NCBI GenBank assembly: GCA_014925825.1
Contig: JACGCK010000530.1
Location: forward strand, 1 to 17,463
DNA: 17,463 bases
Direction: 5' to 3'
Origin: Pholiota molesta
Taxonomy: Eukaryota > Basidiomycota > Agaricomycetes > Agaricales > Strophariaceae
Both the position numbers and the translations under genes were made by a program. The notes below the pieces were generated by a model. That model searched no databases. It had not been told where the DNA came from and saw only the letters and a list, made by a program, of their open reading frames with translations. Of the stretch, positions 1-10,103 are shown piece after piece (within the stretch, counting starts at the first letter, position 1; each line of letters begins with the position of its first letter).

Positions 1-152
1 CATGCGGCACTCCCAGCCGACGCCACTTCATACCCCCACTATTATGACCCCGCAACAAACCGTGACAAGCAAGGTAATACTTGTTTGGATAAACATGTGA
101 CATTCATGTTGAATTTTGAACCAACCACACAATAACTCACATACTTCAAGTT

Positions 153-1297
153 ATGGCGGCACCTCTCACTCCATTGCGACGATCATCCAGGTCCAGTGCC
201 AAAAGGAGAAACCTGGTCCTTGATGACTACCACAGCTATCCAGACGGTCCTCCGGTGACCCAATTCGAAAAATGGGTCTGCAAACTTGATAAACAATCGT
301 TCCCTTTGGCAGATTTTGCAAGGATTGATGACATAGTTGTTGCTGCTCTCTTTGCCACGAAGAAGAATCCAAATTTTTATAGAGCATTGCTCCCATCTAG
401 GGCTTTTTTAGAGGAAGGGATGGCCGTGCCAATAGATGTAGCGCTTGACATTTGCCACATCTATACACGTTTTGCCAAGGGCTCTACTGATTCCCAGAAG
501 TGGCATCCCAAGTCACAGCCTTGTGGGTTGCGAAGTACCCAAAAATTTTTGGCGGGAAGTGTGATGAAGAAATTTTAAACCAGTATGTTTTTACACCTCC
601 ATCTGAATAAAAAGCGCCTGATTTTGTAATATGCAGCCTCCTTCAGCGCTACCACATTTTGCGATACTCTCCATGGAGCACTGTCCGTGTTGACAAAGTC
701 CTTTTCAAAGGTTCATCCAAGGTTTCATGCGGCCTGAAAGCTACCTCCGACATTAGTGCCGCTACTATTATACTGGCACTATGCAGCTCATTGTCTTCTG
801 ACTTTGTATCTGAATGCTTTGGGATATCAGTCATAAGGTCTCTTGCATGTCAAGACGGAAAAGTGGGCGACAGACTTATACTTGGGCCATTTCGCTTTGC
901 AAATCACGACTGCTCCCCTAATTGTCAGGTGCGTGTTTAGCCCACAAGGGCCATTGATAGCGATAAATTTGTACTGCAGATCATGCCTATCGTAAAAAGC
1001 TCTGCATATACGCTATGTGCAATTCGAAATATTGCTGCTGGGGAGGATATCACCATAAATTATTCAAAGGACGGGACATATTTTAATGGGGCATCGTGTG
1101 GATGTGCAACATGCAACCCAGACGCACCCCCTGTTGCGAAGAAGCGCGCCATCAATTACTCTGAGTTTACAATCCCAAATTCCGGGAAAAGAAAACCCAG
1201 AGGAGGGAAGCGCTCCAGCCGTGCAAAGAAGCGAAGACTGACTTCAAGGACGCAACCAAATGTTCTGGACTCGGAAATCCAGCAGCTTCCTGAGTAG
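153..1297 (+). CDS. SET-domain protein, probable lysine methyltransferase, with one apparent frameshift
   Basis: Encodes a protein with the C-terminal half of a SET domain followed by a post-SET motif; such proteins transfer methyl groups from S-adenosylmethionine to lysines, usually on histones. Visible signatures are the NHDCSPNC motif (902-925), GEDITINY (1040-1063) and the post-SET cysteines CGCATC (1097-1114). The C-terminus is very basic (KRKPRGGKRSSRAKKRR), a likely nuclear localisation signal. Two clear introns are 583-636 (GTATGT..GCAG) and 929-979 (GTGCGT..GCAG). The start at 153 has a good context (AAGTTATGGCGG). The N-terminal frame runs from 153 to about 488, after which the protein-like frame (FPEVASQVTALWVAKYP, from 491) is shifted by one. 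A single missing T near 490 is the simplest reading; a poor 50-nt intron (469-518) is the alternative. Expected length is about 330 residues. It may be a host neighbour rather than part of the element to its right. Confidence 0.72.
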
Positions 1298-1712
1298 AGT
1301 CTTTCCAAAGGTGGCGTCATTCACATAAAACAGGGCTTTTATATTGAATGCCACATAGATATATTGTTCGGGATGAAGATGAATTTTATAGATGTAGGAA
1401 AAATACAATTATATTTATGCCCTGCGACATTCCCTGCGACTTGGGCGGTCGGACATCCCACACCCTACATTTCGCTGCTGCGTGTGCCGCAGGGGCTCTA
1501 TACACCAAAAAAAAAGCTAGATTTTAATGCCTAATAATCTTATCCCCCGGATTTAACTTGAATCTGATATTCCCACGGCCTATTTTTAGTCTACTTTTGC
1601 TTACCCACACTTGTTTTGTAATGCTCTATGATGGAATGTATCTCAATATAATCCTCTAAGCACAGCTATTTCTGTTTTATCCTCCTTTTTTGTTACATTA
1701 ATTGGTTCTATT
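1298..1712. other. Gene-free AT-rich spacer
   Basis: Follows the SET gene stop codon. It holds a short A run (1507-1515) and a small direct repeat (CCCTGCGAC twice, near 1420-1440). I see no open frame with protein-like character, no tRNA-like fold and no copy of the A or B repeats. Confidence 0.5.
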
Positions 1713-1985
1713 CTGCGGATTTTGGGTCACGGGACTGCCACCTTCCTTATATAGACTTTGGCCTCCAAAAACCCAAATGGGGACAGTGGCTTACATAAAC
1801 ATAAATTGCTGTGTCCGCGCACATTACAATTGTTTATTTGTCTGTGTTCTGCAGAGTTTCGTGTCACAAGACTGCCACCTTCCTTATATAGATTTTGGCA
1901 TCCAAAATCCAAATGGGGACAGTGGCTTACATAAACATAAATTGTTGTGTACGCCGCATGTTACAATTAATTATTTCTTTGTTCC
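1713..1985. repeat. Direct tandem duplication of a 136-bp unit carrying one B and one A repeat
   Basis: 1713-1848 and 1850-1985 are diverged copies of the same sequence. Both contain GACTGCCACCTTCCTTATA, then a CCAAA..AAATGGGGACAGTGG half-palindrome, the linker CTTACATAAACATAAATTG, and an A repeat (1804-1831 and 1940-1968). The A repeats are exactly 136 bp apart. The copies differ by scattered substitutions, so the duplication is not recent. The reading frames crossing it show no family resemblance. Confidence 0.8.
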
Positions 1986-2791
1986 AACTCATTTTGTTAC
2001 CTTGACTTGCCAATGCACATTCTTTTCCTGTATTTTAGTCACCTTGTTTTTGGGTTAGGTGACTTTGTTGTTCAATTCCTTGGTCCATATGTATTGTGGA
2101 CATCCACAACCTAAATAGAGAAAGTGGATTACATAATCTGGAAATTGTACCGTACGCCGTATGGTGCAATTACCCATGCCCGTGTATCTGTTTCTTTGGG
2201 TATGTTGCATGTGACTTTGGTCCATCTTACACTTTTTTTTTGGACATTTTTTTTGATGTGGAACTTCTGCGTTTTTTGGGGTCCAGGGACGTTGTGCTTG
2301 GCATTGCTGTCCTTATTGGGCTGTGGACGTCCACAACCTAAAAGGGAAAGTGCATTACATAAACAAAAATTGTACTGTCCGCCGTATGCTACAATCACTG
2401 ATGTCATTCATACAGGCATGTTGGGGTGACAGTGATCCATTCTCATGCTGATGAGCCAGGGAGGATGTGCACACTTTTTTTTTGTTAGCTTTGCCGCAAG
2501 AATCCTGAAGGTTTGGTTTGGTAAGTAGTAGGCGTTGATTTTAAGAAGTTCTGTTTGCGCTGTGGAGTCGACTCCCTTCATGTAAAATCTGCCCTACATC
2601 AACCAAAAATTGTACTGTACACTGTATGCTACAATTACTTTTGTAATGTCTATATTGTGTTGGTTGCCAGCTTTAGGGAATGTTGTGCTGTTCTCTGTAC
2701 GTTTATTGATACAATGCCTCTGCTCTATTTCGACTTGGTGCTTGGTGGTTTTCCCCATTTGGGTTTTTGGCGTCCACAACCTAAATGGAGA
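1737..2791. repeat. Left array of B palindromes
   Basis: Palindrome-like copies at about 1737-1790, 1874-1926, 2090-2130, 2310-2352 and 2753-2791. The best left-side copy, 2753-2791, pairs CCCCATTTGGGTTTTTGG with CCACAACCTAAATGGAG around a CGT centre. Older copies keep mainly the right arm (CCACAACCTAAA or CCAAA..AAATGGGGACAGTGG). In the first two units B lies before A, with about 66 bp between their starts. The arms could form a hairpin in single-stranded DNA or serve as a dimer binding site. Confidence 0.7.
1804..2636 (+). repeat. Left array of A repeats (five copies)
   Basis: Copies at 1804-1831, 1940-1968, 2143-2171, 2368-2396 and 2608-2636, all in plus orientation. Each is about 29 bp, begins AATTG and ends CAATT (one copy CAATC), with a core close to TGTCCGCCGTATG. 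The arms form a short inverted repeat, AATTGTA..TACAATT or AATTGC..GCAATT. Each is preceded by a variant of TTACATAAACA. This is one of three places in the window where the family occurs. Function is not shown by the sequence; a protein-binding or recombination site is my inference. Confidence 0.8.
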
Positions 2792-2853
2792 AATTTGTTT
2801 GTTTTAAACTGCAAATGTGCTGCTGACATCGCATAAGTCCCTGCCTTCTGATG

Positions 2854-2862
2854 TATAAATAC
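2854..2862 (+). promoter_or_regulatory. TATA box of the recombinase-helicase gene
   Basis: TATAAATAC, about 80 bp before the ATG at 2935, followed by a pyrimidine-rich leader (CCTCCCCCCCC). The spacing fits a polymerase II core promoter. The repeat array lies directly upstream, so A and B copies may also act on this promoter (inference). Confidence 0.6.
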
Positions 2863-2934
2863 TGGATGCCTTTTTACTCAACTCTCTGTTCACCCTTTTC
2901 CTCCCCCCCCCCTCCCCCCAACCTTTTCCTCGTT

Positions 2935-5900
2935 ATGGCTTCCTCAACATTTCCCACCTTTACCACCGTCTTGGACGATATAACATACAAAGTGGACTCT
3001 GATGACCAAGGTTATTATCGTTGTCCCTGCCGCAAACATCAGAATTCGCAACCTCCCCAAATGTACGATTGGGAAGGTATCAATGCCCATTTCACAAGCT
3101 GGCTCAATATATCTGTGCAGAAGGTAACTTCAGCACTTTTGCTGGCTTTTCTTTATCTCATATTCGTTTGTTCATACAGCCCTACAACGTTCGGGTACAT
3201 CTCCTTCTTTCTGTCACTCAGGGTGGACACTTATCTTGCCACTCTAGATCCCATTTGAGATTCTTTCTGATCACCTCATTGACACCGCCTTGCTCAAGCG
3301 CTTGGGGTTGGTTGTGAATCGGACTGCCAAGGTGATGATTTGCACCCACTGCCGCATAGTATTGGCCAAGACGTACTGTGGTTTCCATATGCGCAAACAA
3401 CACGAGTTGTCCATCAGCTCGTCCGATGCAGTCGAGCTTCTGTCGACCTTCCATCAATTTGCACTCTATGACAAGCTCTCCTTGGCACCAAATACCGTCG
3501 TTCCTGCTATAGAAGGCCTCGAACCGATGCTCGTCTATACTTGCCTGTTGTGCCCAGCCGCATATGCCAAATTGGATTCTATGCAGAAGCATCATCGCAC
3601 ACACCATCCCAAAGATCCTCGTCCAGAGACATGGCCACAGAGTATGGGGCAGCAACAGAATCGCAGCACCGCAAATTCCTGGTTTCGTGTGTCTACCATG
3701 GAATTTCGCCCCCCCCGCACCCCATCTGCGGAACTCGTGGCCCAAATAGAGAATTCTATGCAGGCGACTCTCCCCATAGACATTGGTGCATTGGACGCTC
3801 GCAATGTCACTCCATGGCTTAGGGTTACACAATGGCACCTGCACACCAAAGGTTACGCTGCCGCTGATTTGCAGAAAATGGTTGCTTATCCTACCGTGGG
3901 GGAGCTTCCGCATTTGAAGATGGCCGTGCAAGCGTTTTGGGAATCTGCTTCTCAACTGATCGATGCAACGTCTGTGTTGGTTTTGCAAAAGTTGAATTCG
4001 CCCTACATTGAAAAAACGTATGTGATATTTTATTTTAATTGTAGCGTACGGCGGACAGTGCAATTAATCTTCTTTCTTCCAGTGGAATCACCAACACTCC
4101 CTTCCATCACCTTCAAGATCATGATCGAGGGAGAGATTCCTATATTTCCCCCGTTGTTGGATTAGTGGCCATGCTTCTCCGTCCCTGGGGCGTGTATCCG
4201 CTCCATCTTCCTGTTACAGTTTTGACTGCGAGGGATACGCTCGTCGAAGACCTTCACAATCCTGATTCTGCTACGTGGTCCCAATCTGTGTTTGGCCTAC
4301 TCTTTGCGCTCTGGTCCGTCAAGTGGATACCCTTGCCAGATTCTCCTGTCACGGATCCTACCCTCGTTTACTTTATGCTCTCTTCAATTCAAAAGGATGG
4401 CGGGTTTATGGAGCCCAAGCTGATTACCAATATCATTGCACGCTTTCAATACCTGATGCGCCTCGTCTTTCTGCAGGCCATGCACGACAACGGGAATATT
4501 GAAATGGCAGCAGAGCAGCTTTCGGTCTGGTTCCAAGAAAAGCACGACTCCACCTTCAATTCCCTGCGCTCTCTTCAACACGTTGCGTCTTCCATTTCGT
4601 ATTCCACGATCAGTCTTCCCAAAATTTGGTGGATTGACCGTGAACACCACCGATCCCTCCTGTACAAAGGCTATCCGATTCAGTTCTCCGCATTTCCCGC
4701 CATGTTTGCAGCCATTGAGGACGAGATGGTCCACCTATGGCAAGAGGAGCTTCTTTGTGGGCTCCCCCTCAAAGTCCAGTATGGAAGACTTTATGACGAC
4801 CTTCAGAATACCAGGCCGGGTTATTCTTTTGTCACTGATGAGCGCAACACGTGTTTTGGCAATCGGATGCAACTCTTGCAGGCCATCCTCGACACCCCAG
4901 ATTTGTATAAACGTTTTGTGGCATACAATTCTGGTGGTGTTATTCGGTGGAATGTTATTGCCTTCCGACGATGGTTGGCCGCCTATGCGTCTTTCCAGCG
5001 CCTGCAGCTTATGCTGGTGATGATGGCAACGGGCTCTCCCAGTCGCGCAACAGAAATCACTGCACTCCTCTTAGCCAATACCGCCACCAATCCTATGCGA
5101 AATGTTACCGTGTTCGATACATTTGTGACCATCCTTTGCACGTATCAAAAGACGAGCGCCCTTACTGGAACGGACAAATGTATCCCCCATGCCTTGAATG
5201 GCTTTAGCGCAGACTTGCTTGTTCAAGACCTTGCGATTACCCGTCCTTTTGCTGAAGTCGCCGCTCACCTCAGCTACCCCGACACCTCTAATGTTATTCA
5301 ACTCTACCGCACCCATGTCTTTGTCAACCAAAACCGGCTTTTCGATACCGATGATCTCACAGCGGGTCTTCAAGAATTTACATTAAAGTATCTGGGCGTC
5401 AAGTTGGGTGTTAACGGGTGGCGACATGTCAGTACCGCCTTTCGGCGCAAGATCTGCACGCGCATGGAGGATCTGTACGAAGAGGATGAAATGGACAACG
5501 TGCAAGCCCTCCAAAGTGGGCACAATCGTCAAACGGAGAATAGTGTCTATGCACTTAGCGCTGATTCGGCTATGGGTGCCCCCGAAGATCTCCTTCCTAG
5601 GTTTCTGGATGCCAGCAAGGACTGGCAGCTCGCCTGTCGTCTTGTCCCAGGTGGGCTCGGGCGCTCCTATATTGATTGCAGAGCATCCTCTTTCCAAGTC
5701 CTCCTCGATGCTGGCACCATTGATCTTGTACGTGGCCCTTCCCAAAATAGCCATCAGGATGTGCTTGCTGCCATCCATGGTCTCCGGGCCCATTTCGACC
5801 ATGCAATGGCCAAACTCCTGGCGCACTTTCCTCAAACACCTCAAGGTAAGGATTTCTCTGCCTATTGCAATTTTATGCCTTATATTGTCGAGTCTCAGTG

Positions 5901-7729
5901 CCTGTTGCTCCCGAAGTGCCTTTGCCCTCGGCAGACTCAATGGAAGCCAAAGCACTTGGCGTTCTACGTCGGCTGGTGGGCAATCCAACAGCAGACTGGT
6001 CTTGTCCAGAGCAAAAGACGGGTGTTCTGGCCACCCTTTCCCTGCAAAGGGACGTTATTGCAGTGTTGGCCACGGGATTAGGCAAGACGATGCTGGCGAT
6101 CCTTCCTTCCCTTCTCGAGCACCAAAAAATGACCGTGGTGCTTTTGCCACTGCGGTCGTTAATGGCGGATTATGAACACAAGCTCACGCGCTTGCAAGTG
6201 CCTTTTGAAGTCTTTACTGGCGGTCGTATCCACGGTGAAGCCAATTTACTTTTGGTATCGGCTGATATCTCCAAAGCGGACAGTTGGCGCCACGAAGCCG
6301 CTATTTTAAACGAACGCAAACCAATTGTGCGCATAGTTTTCGATGAAGCCCATATTCCCTTACTGTCTGCGAACTACCGACCTGCTCTCCGCGACATGTT
6401 CCTTCTCCATTCCCTTCCTGCTGGTGTCCAGATTATTCTACTATCGGCAACCCTTTCCCACGCATTGGTTCCCACTCTGATTCGCGAGTTCGGCCTTTCT
6501 GGTTCCCCTCTTGTTCTGCGCACCAACACCAACCGCCCGGAGCTGCAGTATATCTGGCGTGCACCCAGTTCAAGCCAGAAAATTATCGAACAAGCCGTCA
6601 AGATCGCCCAAGATTATCAATGGTCCCATGAACGGGAGCGCGGCCTCGTTTTTGTTCCTTTTTACGACATGGGTCAGCGCATCGCGACCCAACTGAATTG
6701 TGACTTTTACAGTGGCAACGAGAATACTACTAATGAAGAGCGCCATGCCATGTACAATCGCTGGAACACGGGCGCCGCGCGCGTTATGGTTTGCACCTCT
6801 GCATTTGGGACTGGTAACGACTACTCCCATACTCGCTTTGTTGTTCACGCAGGCAGACCCTATGAAATGGTCAACTACATTCAAGAGATCTCACGGGCTG
6901 GACGGGATAAGGTCCCTTCGATGTGTATCTTGCTCCCGCAGGTCAAAGACGCCCCAGGCGAGTTTCCTACACCAGACTTTGGCGGCTTTAAGGCTATGCA
7001 CGAGGCTCTTCAAGCCCCCGACGGATGTGTTCGGTTTAAAATCACCAGCCACACCGATGCGGTTGGCACCGCATGTGCGGATAACGCAGGCAATCAGTTG
7101 TGTAATTTCTGCCAGACGCGGTACGCTGCGTCTATCGACGGTGTGGGGTTTCTGGCTAATATTTTTACTATAGCCAAAAGCGTGGTAATGACGTTTTCGC
7201 AGAGGCGTATAATGCTTCCAAAAGAAGGCGCATTGACTCCGACTCCAAGGAAATAGCCTATGTCACACTGTTTCTGAAGCATATGGATCAACTCGTTGCG
7301 GGGTGCGTGGTTTGCCTGGTGAGCAATGAAGTGGTGGACCGCCATTCCCTTCCGCAGTGCTACCATCTTCGCTGTATGCACGCCGATGGAACCAGTGCTT
7401 TCTTTGCTTGGCGGAAGAAGATCAAATACCCGCCCTCGATCAAGGCATGCTTTAAGTGCCACGTCCCGCAGGGCCCCAATGATAGCCTCCATCCCACCTT
7501 CAGTTCCCAAAAGAACGCTTGCAAGTATCACGACGTATTGGCGCCACTTGCGTATGCCCTTTACCATACCCAGCCTTACCGAGAAGCCGCGCAACGTCAT
7601 TTCAATACGATGTGGGATAGCGCGGAGGCCTTTGTCACGTGGATCAATGGTCCTATCCAAGCAGGCCATTACACCAATCTCTCTGCCGTCATGATGTGGT
7701 TTGCGGGCCTGGAGAAAGGTCTGGCTTAG
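2935..7729 (+). CDS. OrsD-type zinc finger / tyrosine-recombinase-like / RecQ-like helicase fusion, about 1,496 aa
   Basis: Five exons join in frame: 2935-3123, 3248-4017, 4083-5845, 5899-7140 and 7203-7729 (4,491 nt). Zinc fingers: CTHC with H110/H115 (residues 95-115, OrsD/DUF3505-like) and C162-x2-C165-x12-H178-x4-H183. Residues about 500-820 resemble a tyrosine recombinase: box I TGSPSRATEI (Arg 641), a beta-hairpin Lys at QKTSALTG (676), box II VNGWRHVSTAF (Arg 767, with Asn 764 where His is usual), and SGHNRQTENSVYAL (His 800, Tyr 809). The helicase has ATGLGKT (965-971), DEAH (1056-1059), SATL (1090-1093), QEISRAGRD (1236-1244) and a RecQ-type cysteine set (1284, 1300, 1309, 1312). A further Cys-rich tail follows (GCVVC; CFKCH). 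No frame break or premature stop is seen, so it is probably under selection. Likely role: DNA strand exchange and unwinding for an element's own movement or upkeep (inference). The helicase call is firm; the recombinase call rests on motif order by eye. Confidence 0.88.
4037..4065 (-). repeat. A repeat inside intron 2 of the recombinase-helicase gene, reversed
   Basis: The core GTACGGCGGACAGTG is the reverse complement of CACTGTCCGCCGTAC in the other copies, framed by AATTG and CAATT. It fills nearly half of the 65-nt intron 4018-4082 (donor GTATGT, acceptor TTCCAG). It is the only copy in this orientation and the only one within this gene. Confidence 0.85.
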
Positions 7730-7918
7730 TAGATGTCCACGTATTAGACACTCTCTTGCAATGTAGTTGATGTGATCATTTTTTCTTTGCCATGTCTTTT
7801 TGCTCTCTACGTCGGTATGCCAACCTCGTCCATCTGGAGGCCTCCTGAGGAGATAGGCCCCCTATATTCCTTCGCTTGCCATAAACTTGAACCGCTCCGT
7901 AGCTCCGGCACCCCCACC

Positions 7919-7926
7919 TATTTAAG
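7919..7926 (+). promoter_or_regulatory. TATA-like box of the 7973 gene
   Basis: TATTTAAG about 50 bp before the ATG at 7973. The 243 bp between the helicase stop codon and this gene hold no other clear feature. Confidence 0.45.
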
Positions 7927-7972
7927 TCAATGGCGACGTGCATTTCCAGTTCCATAGCATCCTCTTGACGCC

Positions 7973-9710
7973 ATGCCTTTCTCCACACGCGCCTCTGTTC
8001 GTGACATGTTCATAGAGAAAGTCCGCGATTTTGATCGCGTTTATGGCATCGCTGCAACAGAAGAGTCACTGGAAGCTATTGATTCACTGGTCGAATATGC
8101 GGTACGTGCTTAGGGTTGGTGTGGATACCTTTCTGTATGTTGATCCAGCTATATGTAGTTTCTGCTTGATTTCAAGCCCCAGGAGCTTGTTGCAGACAGG
8201 GACCTTCAATATTGGATAGGTGATCTGATCGGGGCACACTCTGCGGTATATGCTCACCATGCTGAAATCACGGGGCAACCGATGCAAGACCTCGGCCCTT
8301 TCCATGCTGGGTTACAGAAACTGTTGTTCAATGCATCGGATTGGATCTCCCAGACCATAATCGCCTTTGGGGTTCATTCTTTTTCTTCACTCTTTAGCGT
8401 CTATGCTGATGTTCCCTTAGGCAGAAAACTTCTTCGTTCTTGAGGATGAGGAAGAGCCGGGAGTCGATGTTGCTGAGGAAAAGCATGTCTCCCAGCAGTA
8501 ATTCATCTATTTGCTAGTGCTCACTCGTATTGCATATGTTGGCAAGCTATCCACCGAGCGTATGGTTAATTGCTGTGTCCGGCGGTCAATACAATTACAT
8601 TGCCTTTCCAGGGTAGAAACCTTTTCGTTCTTGAGGATGGGGAAGAGCCAGGAGTCAATGTCACTTAGGAAAAGCCTGTCTCCCAGCAGTAATTCATCTA
8701 TTCCTAGTGCTCACTCGTATTGCATTTGTTGGGAGGTAGGGTTAATTGCTGTGTCCGGCGGCCAATACAATTAAATCGCCTTTCCAGCACTCCCACGCCG
8801 GTGGCTGGGTTTGTTGGCGTCTCAGACAACACTCCCGTGCCACGCGTGCAGTGTGCATGCATGCGTGCACGCACCAGGCGTATCTTGCACGCTCTTTGCA
8901 CGCAAGTTCAGAAATACTCACGCACAACTCACGCCGCCGAAGTCGGCATCGCCATGTTCCCACGTATTTGCCGTGTTCCCACGTAGACACTGAGTACTGA
9001 ACGCACATCAAAGCAGTTGTTCTGCATCTTCGCGCGCCGGAATTGCTGGGCACTGTCAGTGGGGCTTCGATGAAGGTGACCACCAGCTCTGGAATCCGTA
9101 TGATGGGATTTCTGAGCACTGGATCCATCGAGACCGAGGGTAGGGTTAATTGCTGTGTCCGGCGGCCAATACAATTAAATCGCCTTTCCAGCACTCCCAC
9201 GCCGGTGGCTGGGTTTGTTGGCGTCTCAGACAACACTCCCGTGCCACGCGTGCAGTGTGCATGCATGCGTGCACGCACCAGGCGTATCTTGCACGCTCTT
9301 TGCACGCAAGTTCAGAAATACTCACGCACAACTCACGCCGCCGAAGTCGGCATCGCCATGTTCCCACGTAGACACTGAGTACTGAACGCACATCAAAGCA
9401 GTTGTTCTGCATCTTCGCGCGCCGGAATTGCTGGGCACTGTCAGTGGGGCTTAGATGAAGGTGACCACCAGCTCTGGAATCCGTATGATGGGATTTCTGA
9501 GCACTGGATCCATCGAGACCGAGTTGACAGCGATGGTGAACTGGAGGTGAGTTGAGTTCTATGCCTACTTATCAGATGCTGGATGTTTTCTCAAATTAGG
9601 AAGGTCCCAATTACAAGAAAATGAAGAGGGCTACTCCGCCTGTCGATTTGCGACCTCGCCCACGACCTCAGCCGAAGACCAAACGCACACGTAAAACAGG
9701 ACAGTCTTGA
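7973..9710 (+). CDS. Small unknown protein with basic C-terminus, about 216 aa, intron swollen by duplications
   Basis: No family recognised. A consistent model joins 7973-8101, 8183-8371, 8421-8497, 9402-9546 and 9600-9710 (651 nt). The product starts MPFSTRASVRDMFIEKVRDF, has a helical middle (ELVADRDLQYWIGDLIGAHS), an acidic stretch (LEDEEEPGVD), then GDHQLWNPYDGISEHWIHRD, and ends in a basic, proline-rich tail (RPRPRPQPKTKRTRKTGQS) that could direct it to the nucleus or bind nucleic acid. Intron 2 has a weak donor (GTTCAT). Intron 3 would be 904 nt, far longer than its neighbours, because it holds tandem copies of exon 3 and exon 4 sequence and three A repeats. A shorter product stopping at the TAA just after CAGCAG (8499) is the alternative. 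Its place between the helicase and the ParB-like gene, same strand, suggests it belongs to the same element. Confidence 0.55.
8422..8790 (+). repeat. Older tandem duplication of exon 3 and the following intron
   Basis: 8422-8611 recurs as a diverged copy from 8613 to about 8790. Both contain CGTTCTTGAGGATG, GAAGAGCC, CCCAGCAGTAATTCATCTAT and TGCTCACTCGTATTGCAT, then an A repeat (8568-8596 and 8744-8772) and a CTTTCCAG acceptor-like end. The second exon copy has an in-frame TAG and is probably dead. Confidence 0.75.
8568..9176 (+). repeat. Three A repeats in the swollen intron
   Basis: Copies at 8568-8596, 8744-8772 and 9148-9176, all plus orientation, sharing the core GCTGTGTCCGGCGG and ending CAATACAATT. 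Each is followed 10-12 bp later by CTTTCCAG, and two are preceded by GTAGGG, so repeat plus flanks looks like a complete short intron of about 52 nt (for example 9140-9191). Confidence 0.8.
8735..9523 (+). repeat. Recent tandem duplication, 404-bp and 385-bp copies
   Basis: 8735-9138 and 9139-9523 are almost identical. They differ mainly by 19 bp present only in the first copy (an internal duplication around GTTCCCACGTA) and by a CG/AG change (GGGGCTTCGATG against GGGGCTTAGATG). Each copy starts just before an A repeat and ends at CATCGAGACCGAG, within exon 4 of the 7973 gene, so the event began at or beside an A repeat and copied most of an exon. Confidence 0.92.
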
Positions 9711-9841
9711 TCTTTTTCAGGTGGACTTGTCGATTTTTATATTCATAGTCTATGTACATGTTCATTACAAGGCGACTATGTGATTTTATTTGGTTATAAT
9801 ACAATTTTACAGCCTCCTAAGGCCGTATATCTATTTGATTG

Positions 9842-9967
9842 GTGCACGCCTACGTGCACGCAACATGTCAATATGTCACGCTCAGCGCACGCATCTCAGA
9901 TAACTATGTGCGCACAAACATGCGCGCACCTTGATTAAAGTTGCACGCACACGCCCGAACTGCACGC
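9842..9967. repeat. Cluster of TGCACGC motifs upstream of the ParB-like gene
   Basis: TGCACGC at 9843-9849, 9855-9861, 9942-9948 and 9961-9967, with related CGCGCAC and GTGCGCAC words between. The same heptamer occurs three times in each 404-bp copy (8866, 8886, 8897 and their duplicates). The stretch 9711-10055 holds no gene. The cluster may be regulatory or a decayed repeat; the sequence does not decide. Confidence 0.55.
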
Positions 9968-10055
9968 TCATGGCACGGCAAAATACCTGCGCCCCCTATG
10001 CTCGTGCGGGGTTTTAGTGTGTTATCCTATTTACCTATATTTGCACCTTGGTGGG

Positions 10056-10064
10056 TATAAAAGG
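10056..10064 (+). promoter_or_regulatory. TATA box of the small ParB-like gene
   Basis: TATAAAAGG, a strong match, 48 bp before the ATG at 10104, which has a good context (CCCAAAAATG). Confidence 0.65.
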
Positions 10065-10103
10065 CGCCTTTCCCCATCGCTGACATTTGCTCCATCCCCA
10101 AAA

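Noticed and set aside
1804..2636. CRISPR-like array
   Set aside because: Spacing between repeats is irregular (136-240 bp), the spacers themselves are repeated, and the host is a eukaryote.
1702..2836. Short plus-strand frames of 80-120 codons in the left array
   Set aside because: Their translations are rich in Cys, Phe and Leu, follow the repeat units and show no conserved motif, as expected from AT-rich repeats.
3218..4063. Long minus-strand open frame of 281 codons
   Set aside because: It lies opposite exon 2 of the recombinase-helicase gene, has no recognisable motif and crosses a clear intron; the plus strand carries two zinc fingers here.
2935..7729. Starship captain (DUF3435 tyrosine recombinase)
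   Set aside because: The recombinase motifs are similar in kind, but the fusion to a RecQ-like helicase and OrsD-type fingers does not match a captain, and those elements are known from ascomycetes.
8742..9412. Overlapping open frames on both strands in the 404-bp duplication
   Set aside because: They are duplicated along with the DNA, cross splice-like signals and A repeats, and translate to low-complexity His/Cys/Arg-rich sequence.
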